DNA of 64,000 bases from Pseudovibrio sp. Tun.PSC04-5.I4. Its GTDB lineage: Bacteria > Pseudomonadota > Alphaproteobacteria > Rhizobiales > Stappiaceae. Positions within the stretch are counted from its first letter, which is position 1, and the number at the start of each line of letters is the position of its first letter. This document shows, piece by piece, positions 17,816 through 26,293 of the stretch. Below the pieces are notes generated by a model that did no database searches, was not told the DNA's origin, and saw only the letters and a program-made list of their open reading frames with translations. The stretch covers positions 2,361,501 to 2,425,500 of the forward strand of contig NZ_FNLB01000006.1 in the NCBI RefSeq assembly GCF_900104145.1. Direction: 5' to 3'. The position numbers and the translations under genes are program-made.

Positions 17816-17936
17816 AATCCCTCAAGGGTTTGCATGTGCCAACAGCCGAACGCAACGTGAGTCACGGCTGGGCAGATAAAATTCGTGGAGGTCTTTTAAC
17901 GAATGCAGCCAGCGCAATAAAGGGCTAGACGTGATT

Positions 17937-17980
17937 TCTGAGCGATTGTTTTCCAACTATTGCGATGAAAACACTCAGAA
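17937..17980 (-). other. Hairpin upstream of pheS
   Basis: TTCTGAG...CTCAGAA with a second inner stem GTTTTC/GAAAAC forms an interrupted hairpin about 120 bases upstream of the pheS start on the minus strand. There is no T-tract. It could be part of the pheST leader, but no leader peptide with phenylalanine codons was identified. The stretch 17981-18326 shows no gene. Confidence 0.3.
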
Positions 17981-18326
17981 TGCCCTATTTTAGCTATTCG
18001 CTGGTGATCACTGAGGAAAATTTGCAGCTCATGCTACGCAGTTCCCCGTTGCTTAAACGCGTTAAGCCAAGCCCATAAATCGCCCACACGCCGGACCATC
18101 ATGGGTGCGAGCGGTGAATGGTGCTGCAATGTATGTGCCGAGCGGCATGGGGAATCCTTTGAGGATTGGTTGTGGTGTGGGGATGGTATCAGAGAGGGAG
18201 TGGCGGGGGAAGGAGATATCAATTACGCTGGCGCGGCTTCAAGTTTTTGTTCAGCAGCCTTTGGTGCAATTTCTTCTATCAATAAACGACTAATGTACAT
18301 ATTGCATAAAGCGGTTCTTATTGGAT

Positions 18327-19100
18327 TCAGAACTTCTGTTGCATTGTCATCTTCCATTCGGCTCCAATCAAACAACTCAGAAGTCTCGAAATGGGCTTGT
18401 GCGATATATTTAATTTCGTTGATGTATGAGAGGCCTCGAAGCCCTCGACCTGATTGTTCAGAGCCCCCGTAAGTCGTGCGTGAGTTATTTGGAGCTTTAC
18501 AAATATAGCAGAAATCTCTTTCAACTTATCACTATTTGACGAGAGTGCGGCATGTAACATTTGAATTTCGCGAATGGGAAGATCTGCCTTAAAATCAATT
18601 TCCAAAACTATCTCATGAATTGAGATCGAGGTTGGGATTGATGGATCATTGTAATTTTTCCGCATCTTCATCAATAAATGCTCATAAAATTGCGCTGCTT
18701 TGGTTAGGTAAGAACATAATCCAGATAAAGCAAAAGACATCATTGCTCTGTCCGCTTGAGCTATAGATTTCTGCTTATCAAGCTCAATTTCCTCTTGTTT
18801 TTCAGCAATATCCTGTACTGATTGTCGTTGTAATCTCATCTCACTAAGTGTGGCGGCACCCAATTCAGCAGAACGCTTAGCTGCATCAGCAGACCTGTAA
18901 GCTGCGTAGGCGGCTGCAACAGTTCCAAAGGCAGCAACGAATTCAATCCAAGAGAAGTCTTTAAATGTCGCCTCAATCTGAATGATATCGTTTAACAAAA
19001 GGCCGTTGAGCTGAAGAAAGCTAATTCCGAAAATAAATGCTAGCCAGAATAAAAACCCAGCTGCGACAAGGAACAGAAACCAGCCGACGTATCTCATCAA
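18327..19100 (-). CDS. Membrane protein with coiled coil, unknown
   Basis: 257 residues with two N-terminal membrane helices (about 3-33 and 51-70), then a heptad-rich alpha-helical segment (KRSAELGAATLSEMRLQRQ through EEIELDKQKSI, about 75-115) and a mainly helical cytoplasmic or periplasmic domain. Start is MM at 19100. No known domain is recognised. The topology resembles many small bacterial proteins of unknown function near mobile DNA. It is isolated between pheST and the tandem repeat array. Confidence 0.6.
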   Translation of the reverse strand: MMRYVGWFLFLVAAGFLFWLAFIFGISFLQLNGLLLNDIIQIEATFKDFSWIEFVAAFGTVAAAYAAYRSADAAKRSAELGAATLSEMRLQRQSVQDIAEKQEEIELDKQKSIAQADRAMMSFALSGLCSYLTKAAQFYEHLLMKMRKNYNDPSIPTSISIHEIVLEIDFKADLPIREIQMLHAALSSNSDKLKEISAIFVKLQITHARLTGALNNQVEGFEASHTSTKLNISHKPISRLLSCLIGAEWKMTMQQKF

Positions 19101-19179
19101 TAAACACCTAGAAAAAACTGAAACACCTAATGTAATCTGCCAGTTAGCATAACCGCATTAGTACCGCTGTGAAAGAACC

Positions 19180-20249
19180 AAAGATAGAACTGCGAGATGG
19201 CCCCCGGATCACATTTCGTTTATCCGGGATGATAGCGAAGCATAAAAGTCAGACGCGCGGAACCCTCAAGTGTCTTCCCGGCCTCCGAGCCGGGATCCAG
19301 TGCCCCGTCATTCTAATGAATGTTGATGTGCCCGTGAAAGTTGACGGTCTTGCCTTGCCGGTTCTCGTGCGCTTGTCAGTGCTAAACCGAGAGGTCTGTG
19401 TTTGGTGTTCCGCTGGTTCTGGGTCCCGGGCCTTCGCGTTGCTCCGCCCGGGATGACACCGGGGCGTGTTGCGTGGCCAAACCTCACCCACAGGTGTGTC
19501 GTCCTCCAGATAGCATCTCATCAACCAACACGCAGCTCGGTGAAACTCAAAGGTGCATCACACCCACCGGGTGTCATCCCGGCCCCTGAGCCGAGACCCA
19601 GAGAGAGCCTCCTCCTACTCCAATGATCGGTGTTGTGCATCGTGAAGCAGTGCGCCCTGCCATGCCGGGTGGCTGACACTTGTCAGCGCTAAACCGAGAG
19701 GTTTGTGTTTGGTATTCCGCTGGTTCTGGGTCCCGGGTCTTCGCGTTGCTCCGCCCGGGATGACACTGGGCGTGTTGCGAGGCCAAACCTCACCCACGGG
19801 TGTCTCATCCCCCAGATACCATCTCATCGGCCAAGCCTCTGTTCCGCAAAAATCAGAGATGCGCCTCTCTCCCCCTCGGCTGTCATCCCGACCTCCTAGC
19901 CGGGACCCAGAGAGCGCCTCCACCGACTCCAGTGTTCGCTTTTGTGCGCCGTGAAACACTCCGCCCTGCCATGTCGAGTGGCTGGCACTTGTCAGCGCTA
20001 AACTGAGAGGTTTGTGTTTGGTATTCCGCTGGTTCTGGGTCCCGGGTCTTCGCGTTGCTCCGCCCGGGATGACACCAGGGCGTGTTGCGAGGCCAAACCT
20101 CACCCTCGGGTGTTCACCCCCTAGATACCATCTCATCCGCCAAGACCCCGCTCGGCGAAACTCAGAGGTGCGCCTCTTTCCCCTCTGGTGTCATCCCGGC
20201 CCCCGAGCCGGGACCCAGAAAGAGCCTCCTCCTACTCCAATGATCGGTG
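19180..20249. repeat. Tandem ~308-bp repeats, left block
   Basis: Units beginning TTGTCAG(T/C)GCTAAAC start at 19373, 19680 and 19989, so the period is 307-309 bases. A degenerate partial unit precedes at 19200-19372. Each unit holds two oppositely oriented arms: TCTGGGTCCCGGGTCTTCG...CCCGGGATGACA and GTCATCCCGG...CCGGGACCCAGA. The third unit is interrupted at 20249 by the IS21-type element and continues at 22569. Short open frames within units are not conserved as proteins between copies. Confidence 0.8.
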
Positions 20250-20334
20250 TGTCAATGCTGAGTCAAATTTCCCCACATGTGCTGGACGGAAAGTCCTCAG
20301 TTTGAGTATTTGGTGACCAGCCTTTTCTGTGGGT

Positions 20335-21162
20335 CTAACTCTCCTTTTTGGGTGGCCTGCCGCGTCGTTTTGGTGGTGGAGGTGGAGCTATTGAAGCGTT
20401 AGCCCGTACGTGCTCTGGCATGAGGTCCGCATGGCTGCGCAACCGATAACTAGCACCTTCGATCTGGATGACGACGGCATGATGCAAAAGCCGATCGAGA
20501 AGGGCTGTGGCAATAACGCGATCACCAAAGATCTCCCCCCATTCCGCAAAGCCACGGTTTGAGGTGAGGATCATGGATCCCTTTTCATATTTGGCATTGA
20601 CGAGCTGGAAGAACAAGTTTGCTCCCCCATTGGTAATTGGCAGATAACCGATTTCATCGACGATTAGCAGTGAAGTTCGTGCAAAGAAGCGTAGTTTCTC
20701 AGTCAACCGCCCTTCTTTTTCAGCTTTTGCCAAGGCTTCGATGAGGTGAGCTAAAGCAATGCGATACACCCGTTTACCCGCTTTAACGGCTGCAACCCCA
20801 AGAGCAGTTGCCAGATGGCTCTTTCCTGTACCAGGTGGACCGAGAAAGTGTACCACTTCATTGCGAGTGATGAACTCCAGTTCGGCTAGAGCCATGATGC
20901 GATCCCTGTCCAGCGAGGGCTGGAAGGTAAAGTCGAAGCTTTCCAGTGTTTTTATCGGAGTAAGCCGCGCTGTCGTCAGGGCGACGCCGATACGGCGGCC
21001 CTCGCGTGTTGAATATTCTTCATTGAGCAGAGAATCCAGGGCCTCCAGTGCCGTGAGTTCCCCTTGTTCCAATTGGCTCAGCGTGTGGTCGAGCACCTCT
21101 AAAGCCCGCGGCATTTTTAAGCCTACCAGTGAAGACTGAATGCGTTTACTGAGCGAACTCAT
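20335..21162 (-). CDS. istB: IS21-family helper ATPase IstB
   Basis: 275 residues of the DnaC/IstB AAA+ family. Walker A is GPPGTGKS at residues 108-115, Walker B is LLIVDEIGYLP, and sensor I is in ILTSNRGFAEWG. It works with the IstA transposase in target selection during transposition. The start overlaps the istA stop by four bases (ATGA), the usual IS21 arrangement. The tail is proline and lysine rich (PPPPPKRRGRPPKKES), which may help DNA binding. Confidence 0.95.
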   Translation of the reverse strand: MSSLSKRIQSSLVGLKMPRALEVLDHTLSQLEQGELTALEALDSLLNEEYSTREGRRIGVALTTARLTPIKTLESFDFTFQPSLDRDRIMALAELEFITRNEVVHFLGPPGTGKSHLATALGVAAVKAGKRVYRIALAHLIEALAKAEKEGRLTEKLRFFARTSLLIVDEIGYLPITNGGANLFFQLVNAKYEKGSMILTSNRGFAEWGEIFGDRVIATALLDRLLHHAVVIQIEGASYRLRSHADLMPEHVRANASIAPPPPPKRRGRPPKKES

Positions 21163-22412
21163 GGCTTACCTCCAGTACTGGCAAGTCGTTGACCTACCGC
21201 TTCATAGAACTCCAGTGGGCGTTGGTTTACACCGCTGTGTTTGGTTGGCTCCGCAGCCAGACGACGGCGCTGTGTTGCCCGTGGAGGAGCCTTGCGATGG
21301 CATGGATCAACCCGGCGCTGGTTCTTTCCCTCCATGACCGGATGGGTGGCGATGAGCTGACCGTTTTCATAGATGCGCACCTCTTGCGGGTGATGCTGGA
21401 CTTCGACCATCCGTTTCTTAACGGTGTCCGGCACTGAATAAAGATTACCTCCAACGGAGACCATGCCATCACGCGTGACCCGCCGCTCCACCAGTAAAAC
21501 AGCATCATAAGGGTGCGCTGGCAAAGGGATCAGAGCGGGCTGTTCCTCTCCAAAGACCTCGCCCACCACACGGTTGGTGGTGGCATGAACACGGGCATTG
21601 GCAATTTCCTTGCACCAGCGTGTGAACTGGGCATTAAGATCGTCCAGATCGCGGACCGTACGACCAAGGAAGAAATCCTGCCGGATGTAACGAAATGGCC
21701 GCTCCACCTTGCCCTTGGTTTTGGCCCGGTAGGGCTGGCAGGCATCCGGCTGAGCGCCATAATGGTCCAGAAGAGCGACAAGAGCAGGATTAAAAAGAAC
21801 AGTGCCATCTGGCTCCTCTCCCAGAACGGCTGTCTTCATGCGATCATACAGGACTTCCAGTGTCGCTCCGCCGAAGACCTCAAAGGCCGCGATATGACAA
21901 CGCAGGACTGTCTCTAGTTTTTGATTGGCACAATAGCGCCCCCACAAAAACCGTGAATTACTCAGCACCATTGAAAACAAAAAGACTTTTCGCACCACAT
22001 CTGGTTCACTGGTGAACGCCACCTGAAACTCAGCAAAATCTACCTGTGCCTGCTGGCCTGGTGCTGTCTCAAAGCGCCGTTCAAATGCATGCGGAGGAGC
22101 TGGACGGATCAGGCGAAGATATTCCGTTACAGTGGAGTAACCGCCCTTAAACCCCAGTGTCTTCAGCTCACGAAGCAAGCGCCGGGCAGATAGACCGGGA
22201 AACCGCTCCAGTCGCTCAAGTAAATAGCCTTTGTATTCCTCCAGTACACGCCCGTCACGCTGGCGGGGGCCGTAGACAGGAGCTTCAAGGCCTTGGTGTA
22301 AGTATTTGCTGACCGTCTTTCTATCCAGCCCGGCTTTGCGCGCTATGGCACTTACAGACAGTCCCTGCTGCTTCAAATTATGGATCATTACGATCTTCCC
22401 TAGATTGACCAC
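21159..22412 (-). CDS. istA: IS21-family transposase IstA
   Basis: A DDE transposase of about 417 residues if started at the GTG at 22412 (VVNLGKIVMIHNLK); an in-frame ATG at 22481 lies in the centre of a long palindrome and is less likely. The N-terminal helix-turn-helix is LSVSAIARKAGLDRKTVSKY. The integrase-like core begins near QAQVDFAEFQV, whose Asp is the first catalytic residue. Further conserved parts are GGATLEVLYDRMKTAV and the KGKVERPFRYIRQDF block with the catalytic Glu. It appears intact and the element may be active. Confidence 0.92.
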   Translation of the reverse strand: MVNLGKIVMIHNLKQQGLSVSAIARKAGLDRKTVSKYLHQGLEAPVYGPRQRDGRVLEEYKGYLLERLERFPGLSARRLLRELKTLGFKGGYSTVTEYLRLIRPAPPHAFERRFETAPGQQAQVDFAEFQVAFTSEPDVVRKVFLFSMVLSNSRFLWGRYCANQKLETVLRCHIAAFEVFGGATLEVLYDRMKTAVLGEEPDGTVLFNPALVALLDHYGAQPDACQPYRAKTKGKVERPFRYIRQDFFLGRTVRDLDDLNAQFTRWCKEIANARVHATTNRVVGEVFGEEQPALIPLPAHPYDAVLLVERRVTRDGMVSVGGNLYSVPDTVKKRMVEVQHHPQEVRIYENGQLIATHPVMEGKNQRRVDPCHRKAPPRATQRRRLAAEPTKHSGVNQRPLEFYEAVGQRLASTGGKP

Positions 22413-22461
22413 TCCTCCACACCCCTTCTTTCCAACAGGAACGTAGAGGAGAGTTTGGCCA

Positions 22462-22499
22462 ACTTTTGTTTGAAGGGGCATGCCCCTTCAAACAAAAGT
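22462..22499. repeat. 38-bp perfect palindrome inside the IS21 element
   Basis: ACTTTTGTTTGAAGGGGCA is followed directly by its exact complement, 19-bp arms with no spacer, between the right IS end and the istA start. A transcript entering from outside would form a very stable hairpin, so it may block read-through into istA or serve as a transposase recognition site. Confidence 0.8.
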
Positions 22500-22568
22500 C
22501 AAAGCTGAAAAAGTGGGGAATTTTCAACCAGCGCTTTTGGAGAGAATACATCCAGCACTGACACGGTG

Positions 22569-22700
22569 TTGTACGCCGTGAAGCAGTCCGCCCTGCCATA
22601 CCGGGTGGCTGGCACTTGTCAGCGCTAAACCGAGAGGTCTGTGTTCGGTGATGCCTTAAGCGTTGCGCTTCGATCTCGGGTCTCCAGTATAGCATCAAGT
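22569..22700. repeat. Tandem ~308-bp repeats, right remnant
   Basis: 22569-22615 is the end of the third unit, split off by the IS21 element. A fourth unit begins at 22616 (TTGTCAGCGCTAAACCG) and degenerates after about 75 bases. Confidence 0.7.
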
Positions 22701-22733
22701 GCGGGATGACGTTCGTGGCCAGCTTCCCTTCCC

Positions 22734-22892
22734 CTACACAAACAACATCAGTAGCATCAACCCGACTATGGCTATTGCCGCCGCATAATATGGGCGTGGG
22801 GAGGCGTTGGCGTAGTTGGTGTAGTAGTCTTCCAGTTGGTTTGGGGTTGGGTCGGCAGGTGGACTTGGTTTGTGGTTTGGTAAAATCAGCAT
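22734..22892 (-). CDS. Small proline-rich C-tail membrane protein, 52 aa
   Basis: The frame begins ATG CTG ATT TTA and encodes a proline and asparagine-rich soluble part (PNHKPSPPADPTPNQLEDYY), then a C-terminal hydrophobic helix (AAAIAIVGLMLLMLFV) ending at the stop. The purine-rich GAAAAGAAG lies 6 bases upstream. This is the layout of a tail-anchored small membrane protein. No homologue is known to me. It lies divergent from the LysR gene at 23041, 148 bases away. Support is composition only. Confidence 0.45.
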   Translation of the reverse strand: MLILPNHKPSPPADPTPNQLEDYYTNYANASPRPYYAAAIAIVGLMLLMLFV

Positions 22893-23040
22893 GGCGACTT
22901 CTTTTCATATGGGAGAACTACACGGATCGGTTTGCGTGCTCTTCTCCAAAAACCGGGTTCCACTTTTCGGGAGCACGCTCTATCTTTGATTGCAAAGTGC
23001 TCGGGTAATAGCGCCCAAAATTCAAAAGCGGTTTTCAAAA

Positions 23041-23925
23041 ATGAAGGTCAAACTACACGATAATCTCAACGCCTTTTTGGTGTTAGCCGCGTGTGGCACG
23101 TTGAGTGAGGCGGCGCAGCGGTTGGCGTGCAGCCCTGCCACTCTCAGCCGACGTATGCAGCAGCTGGAAGAGGATGTTGGGCTCAAACTGTTTGACCGTG
23201 TGCAGGCGGGATACACTTTAACCGATGACGGGCAGCAGGTTCTGGAGCAGTTGGAGCCGTTTCAATGTGCTTATGCGGGGTTTGAGCAGTGGCTGAGTGC
23301 GAAATCGCGCCGGCCTCAGGTTCGGGTTTCTGCTGGCAGTTGGACCATGAAGTTTTTAAGCCGCCATATGAATGAGTTACGCCAACCTGGGGATGGGTTT
23401 GATGTTGTTTTCATCACCAGTGAAGACCGATTAAACATCAAGAAACGCGAGATTGATATTGGCCTGCGTAGCTCTGCCCCCGCCGAGATTGGACTTGCCA
23501 GCAAGCGCCTGCCTTCAGTAACATTTGCGCCTTACACCGCCGTAAATTTGCCCGAGGGTACTGATGCCCGCTGGATCGGGATTGCGCCTGAGTTTGCTAC
23601 CACCAGCTCCTCTCGCTGGATATTGGAGAACCACGGCGCAGAGATTTCAACCTTTGTAAGCTCACAGGCCGCCCTGTTTGATTTGATGTGCGCCGGGGCT
23701 AGCGTTTCCGTGCTGCCTTGTTTTCTGGGAGATTTTTCCGGAGAGTTGCGGCGGCATGGACCGGTTATCGAAGAACTTACCAAGCATCAATGGGTAACCA
23801 TGCACGATGACCGCCGGCATTTACCTGAGGTGCGGATGATGACGGACCGGATTGTGAACGTGATGGAGACGTATCGCCAACCTTCTCGTCGTGACCAGCC
23901 TGCAGGTGTCGTGGCAAAGGGGTAA
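23041..23925 (+). CDS. LysR-family transcriptional regulator
   Basis: 294 residues from the ATG at 23041 (a TTG at 22990 in frame is less likely). The winged helix-turn-helix is at residues 8-65: GTLSEAAQRLACSPATLSRR, then LEEDVGLKLFDRVQAGYTLT. The effector domain is of periplasmic-binding-protein type II, with a style like regulators of the AmpR/GcvA branch. The inducer is unknown. No clear target gene is adjacent on the right; the small membrane protein gene to the left is divergent and could be controlled from the shared region. Confidence 0.9.
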   Translation: MKVKLHDNLNAFLVLAACGTLSEAAQRLACSPATLSRRMQQLEEDVGLKLFDRVQAGYTLTDDGQQVLEQLEPFQCAYAGFEQWLSAKSRRPQVRVSAGSWTMKFLSRHMNELRQPGDGFDVVFITSEDRLNIKKREIDIGLRSSAPAEIGLASKRLPSVTFAPYTAVNLPEGTDARWIGIAPEFATTSSSRWILENHGAEISTFVSSQAALFDLMCAGASVSVLPCFLGDFSGELRRHGPVIEELTKHQWVTMHDDRRHLPEVRMMTDRIVNVMETYRQPSRRDQPAGVVAKG

Positions 23926-24534
23926 CAATCTCTGCAAAAAGCCAGGATTGTGGCCCTGCCATTATTGCGGGCATTAATCATTTGAGCGACCCGTCCTGCA
24001 TTCATATGTGAGGCGTCGAAACCTCTTACAAACAGTGGTACCGCTCCCGTCCTCGATCGGTTCTTTGCGCCCTTATTCTAAGTGCGTGAACGTTTTGCTA
24101 TGAGCGGGAGGGCGGTGAATACAACACCTCGTTCGGGAGGGTATGCACCCGCCTGTCTATTTGCAGGTTTAGAACCTCCCGCGCAGTTTGCGCCACAAAC
24201 ACTCTTCAGAATGAAATAGACGAGGCAACTGTTGCTGTCTCTGGTTTGGAAACCCTCCTTCACTCCATACGTTTGCTGCTTGGAGAAAGACTGGACCAGT
24301 GCTGCGAACAAGATGTTTTGTTCAATTTGCACAACGCTTTGGCAAACGGCCTAGAGGCGCTGAAACGGACCTGCGGGATCTTATAGCGGGTCGTTCGCCC
24401 GCAGTTGATACTGATGACCGGCATAAATATTGGCTCAAACTTCCCGTTATTTGGAGGTGGTCAGATAACTTTTCCTCAACAGAGAGTGGCTAGGTTCTGC
24501 CTTCGTGTCACCATTATCAACGGAGGCGCATGCC
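23926..24534. other. Non-coding stretch
   Basis: About 600 bases with only short, composition-poor open frames on both strands. I see no gene, RNA or convincing repeat in it. Confidence 0.5.
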
Positions 24535-24864
24535 GTGGCTACCCTGATCAAGTTCGTAGGAACCAAAGAATTATTCTCCAGCGAAAAAAAGATTATGACC
24601 GCGCTTGGGAAGCAAAAAATGGACGACAAAGTAATTGACGATTTTGTCAAGGAAGTTAAGAAGAAGAAAAGAAAAATCAGCGACGCCTTTATTAAGGTAT
24701 TACTGGAGGATCCTAAGCTGCAAGCTGTTGATGAAAAATATGGTATTAACAGCAAGGAATACAAAGAGGCATCCGGTAAGATTGGCAAGACCATCCCCGT
24801 GGAGTTGATAGTAAGCAGCGGCAAGCCATTTTTGATGGTTGGTAAAACGGTTTGCGTTCCGTAA
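24535..24864 (+). CDS. Hypothetical small basic protein
   Basis: The GTG at 24535 follows CGGAGG by 8 bases and opens a 109-residue protein beginning VATLIKFVGTKELFSS. It is lysine-rich and mostly helical with a charged middle (KEVKKKKRKISDAFIK) and a hydrophobic C-terminal part. No signal peptide or known domain is seen. A strong terminator follows. It is the last chromosomal gene before the attachment-like repeat at 24969. Confidence 0.6.
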   Translation: MATLIKFVGTKELFSSEKKIMTALGKQKMDDKVIDDFVKEVKKKKRKISDAFIKVLLEDPKLQAVDEKYGINSKEYKEASGKIGKTIPVELIVSSGKPFLMVGKTVCVP

Positions 24865-24907
24865 TGTAGCGCTGGTGTTCGCCTAACATAATTGCGATTT
24901 AGAAAAG

Positions 24908-24961
24908 ACGCCCAACACAGCGTTGCCCAGTGGCAAAGCGTTGATCATCTGGGCGTTTTTT
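24908..24961 (+). terminator. Rho-independent terminator with branched stem
   Basis: ACGCCCA at 24908-24914 pairs with TGGGCGT at 24950-24956, with an inner hairpin GTTGCC-cagt-GGCAA(A), followed by TTTTTT. It lies 43 bases after the hypothetical gene. Confidence 0.75.
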
Positions 24962-24968
24962 GGGAATA

Positions 24969-24990
24969 AATGGCGGAGAGACAGAGATTC
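24969..24990. other. Attachment-site core, left copy
   Basis: A 22-base sequence, AATGGCGGAGAG followed by ACAGAGATTC, identical to 39645-39666 in the same orientation. Its complement ends TCTCTCCGCCA, the pattern of a tRNA-Ser 3' end. The bases to its right do not continue as a tRNA, so this would be the displaced 3' fragment left at the outer end after integration. An arm-like repeat (TGTTATGTAG, TTTGTTATGTA) lies at 25091-25111. Confidence 0.65.
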
Positions 24991-25303
24991 CTTCAAAAAT
25001 CACACTCCTATCTTCAATGTCGATATAGCAATTTAATAACAATATCTTAGCTGATTATGCCTCTGTCTCAGAACTCATACTACTCACAAATGTTATGTAG
25101 TTTGTTATGTAATTTCTGCACCAGTAATTGCAGATGTACTAAGATACACGACAATATTCAAAACCCATAATACTGAGTATGCGATAATTCGCAAATTGCC
25201 CAATCATACCTCGCTTGCTCTCCCAACATGGAGACATTACCTAACAGTCGTCTATCGTCTGTATTCAGTTGTATGACTACAGACATTAAACAATAGTCTT
25301 TCA

Positions 25304-25957
25304 TTGTCAGACACTAGGAGTTTCACTGGAATAGCTCATATCCTAGGAATTTTACAACGAAAAAGCGGGGCAGGAAAATCTACGCTTGCCGTGTCTGTCG
25401 CCAGCTCTCTGGCCCTGGAGGATGCAAGTGTCATCCTTGTGGACACAGACAAACAAGAGACTGCAACAAAATGGGCAAAGCAAGAAATTGAAGGGCGTGG
25501 CCACATCGATCACGTCTCAGAGTTATCTGATGTTGAGATCATAGAGCTACTGCGCTAGCTTCGAAACCAATATGATTACGTGATCGTGGGCACAGCAGGC
25601 TTTGATAGCCGCATATCGGACTTCATCACAATTGAGAGTGATCTTGCCCTGATACCTTGCAAGGCCACTGTTGCAGACGCACAAGGCGCTATCTCAACAA
25701 ACAAGTACGTATCCGCAACCGCAAACAGTATCCGAAGAGATATTCCGTCTCTTGGAGTGCTAGTTGATTTTGACAAAGGGACCACTGCAACAGCCTCAGT
25801 CAACGAGTTGCTTGCTGAGTATGGAAAGCTGGAGTTCGTTGACTCTATCCTGTGGCATGCCACCAGCTTTAAGGATGCCTTGAACACTGGAGCATCCCCT
25901 CAAGGGCGTGCAAAGAAACTGCTCCCAGCACAATTCAAGATCAAGAGCGCCGCATAG
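25304..25957 (+). pseudogene. ParA/MinD-type partition ATPase with internal amber codon
   Basis: One reading frame of about 217 codons is interrupted only by TAG at 25556-25558 (ELLR stop LRNQYDYVIVG). Upstream of it is the deviant Walker A RKSGAGKSTLAVSVAS; downstream are the Walker A' partner VDTDKQ (before the stop) and Walker B-like YDYVIVGTAG, then a normal C-terminal half ending AQFKIKSAA. No ATG is near the Walker motif; a TTG at 25304 is the best start, so the start may be lost too. In phage-plasmids such ATPases partition the episome. Amber suppression is conceivable but decay is more likely given the neighbours. Confidence 0.75.
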
Positions 25958-25966
25958 GTTTATAAG

Positions 25967-26256
25967 ATGGCTGAATACAAAAAACCTCAATGATTCCGTT
26001 GGAGGATGAAAAACGCGCGGCAATCTCTCACTGGGTGGTAGGGAAGGCAAGCGAGCACCAAGCCCAGGTGGAAGCAATGCGGAAAGCGGATCGAAGCCGC
26101 ATAGGGCTTTCTCTGGTACCGCAACTTATTGTCGACATGTTCAAAACCCATGCTGCTGAATTGAACATGGATCAGAAGGAATACTTCTACCACCTGTTAC
26201 GTGAAGACGACTTGAAGATTTCCACCTACAAAGAACTTGACGCTCGCAATCGATGA
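25967..26256 (+). pseudogene. Small partner of the ParA-like gene, start region frameshifted
   Basis: From the ATG at 25967 the frame reads MAEYKKPQ and stops; a second frame from the ATG at 25990 reads MIPLEDEKRAAIS and runs for 88 residues to 26256. The first peptide looks like the true N-terminus joined by a one-base change to the second. The body is helical and charged (LVPQLIVDMFKTHAAELNMD), like small centromere-binding or accessory partition proteins. If translation starts at 25990 it may still be functional. It follows the ParA-like gene by 9 bases, as in parAB-type operons. Confidence 0.5.
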
Positions 26257-26276
26257 TTGCGAGCGTCATTTATTTT
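26238..26276. terminator. Strong bidirectional terminator
   Basis: TGACGCTCGCAATC pairs over 14 bases with GATTGCGAGCGTCA around a 3-base loop, followed by TTTATTTT. The stop codon of the small partition-like gene is formed by the loop and the first bases of the second arm (26254-26256). Confidence 0.8.
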
Positions 26277-26293
26277 CAAAACGGGTGGCCGTA

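Larger units (their letters stand above)
20250..22563. mobile_element. IS21-family insertion sequence, complete
   Basis: The element is 2314 bp. Its ends are TGTCAATGCTGAG at 20250 and, as inverse complement from the right end at 22563, TGTCAGTGCTGGA; both carry a second inner inverted motif around TTTCCCCAC. It is flanked by the 5-bp direct repeat CGGTG (20245-20249 and 22564-22568). Removing the element and one CGGTG rebuilds the 308-bp repeat unit exactly as in its neighbours. Inside are istA and istB in one overlapping operon on the minus strand, both intact. Confidence 0.92.

Noticed and set aside
16934..17860. Long open frame antisense to pheS
   Set aside because: It mirrors the codon pattern of the conserved pheS gene and shows no protein family features.
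19240..20300. Several short proline-rich frames in the repeat array
   Set aside because: They follow from the GC-rich repeat arms and differ in frame from unit to unit.
24078..24332. 84-codon minus-strand frame
   Set aside because: Composition is not protein-like and no ribosome site is present.
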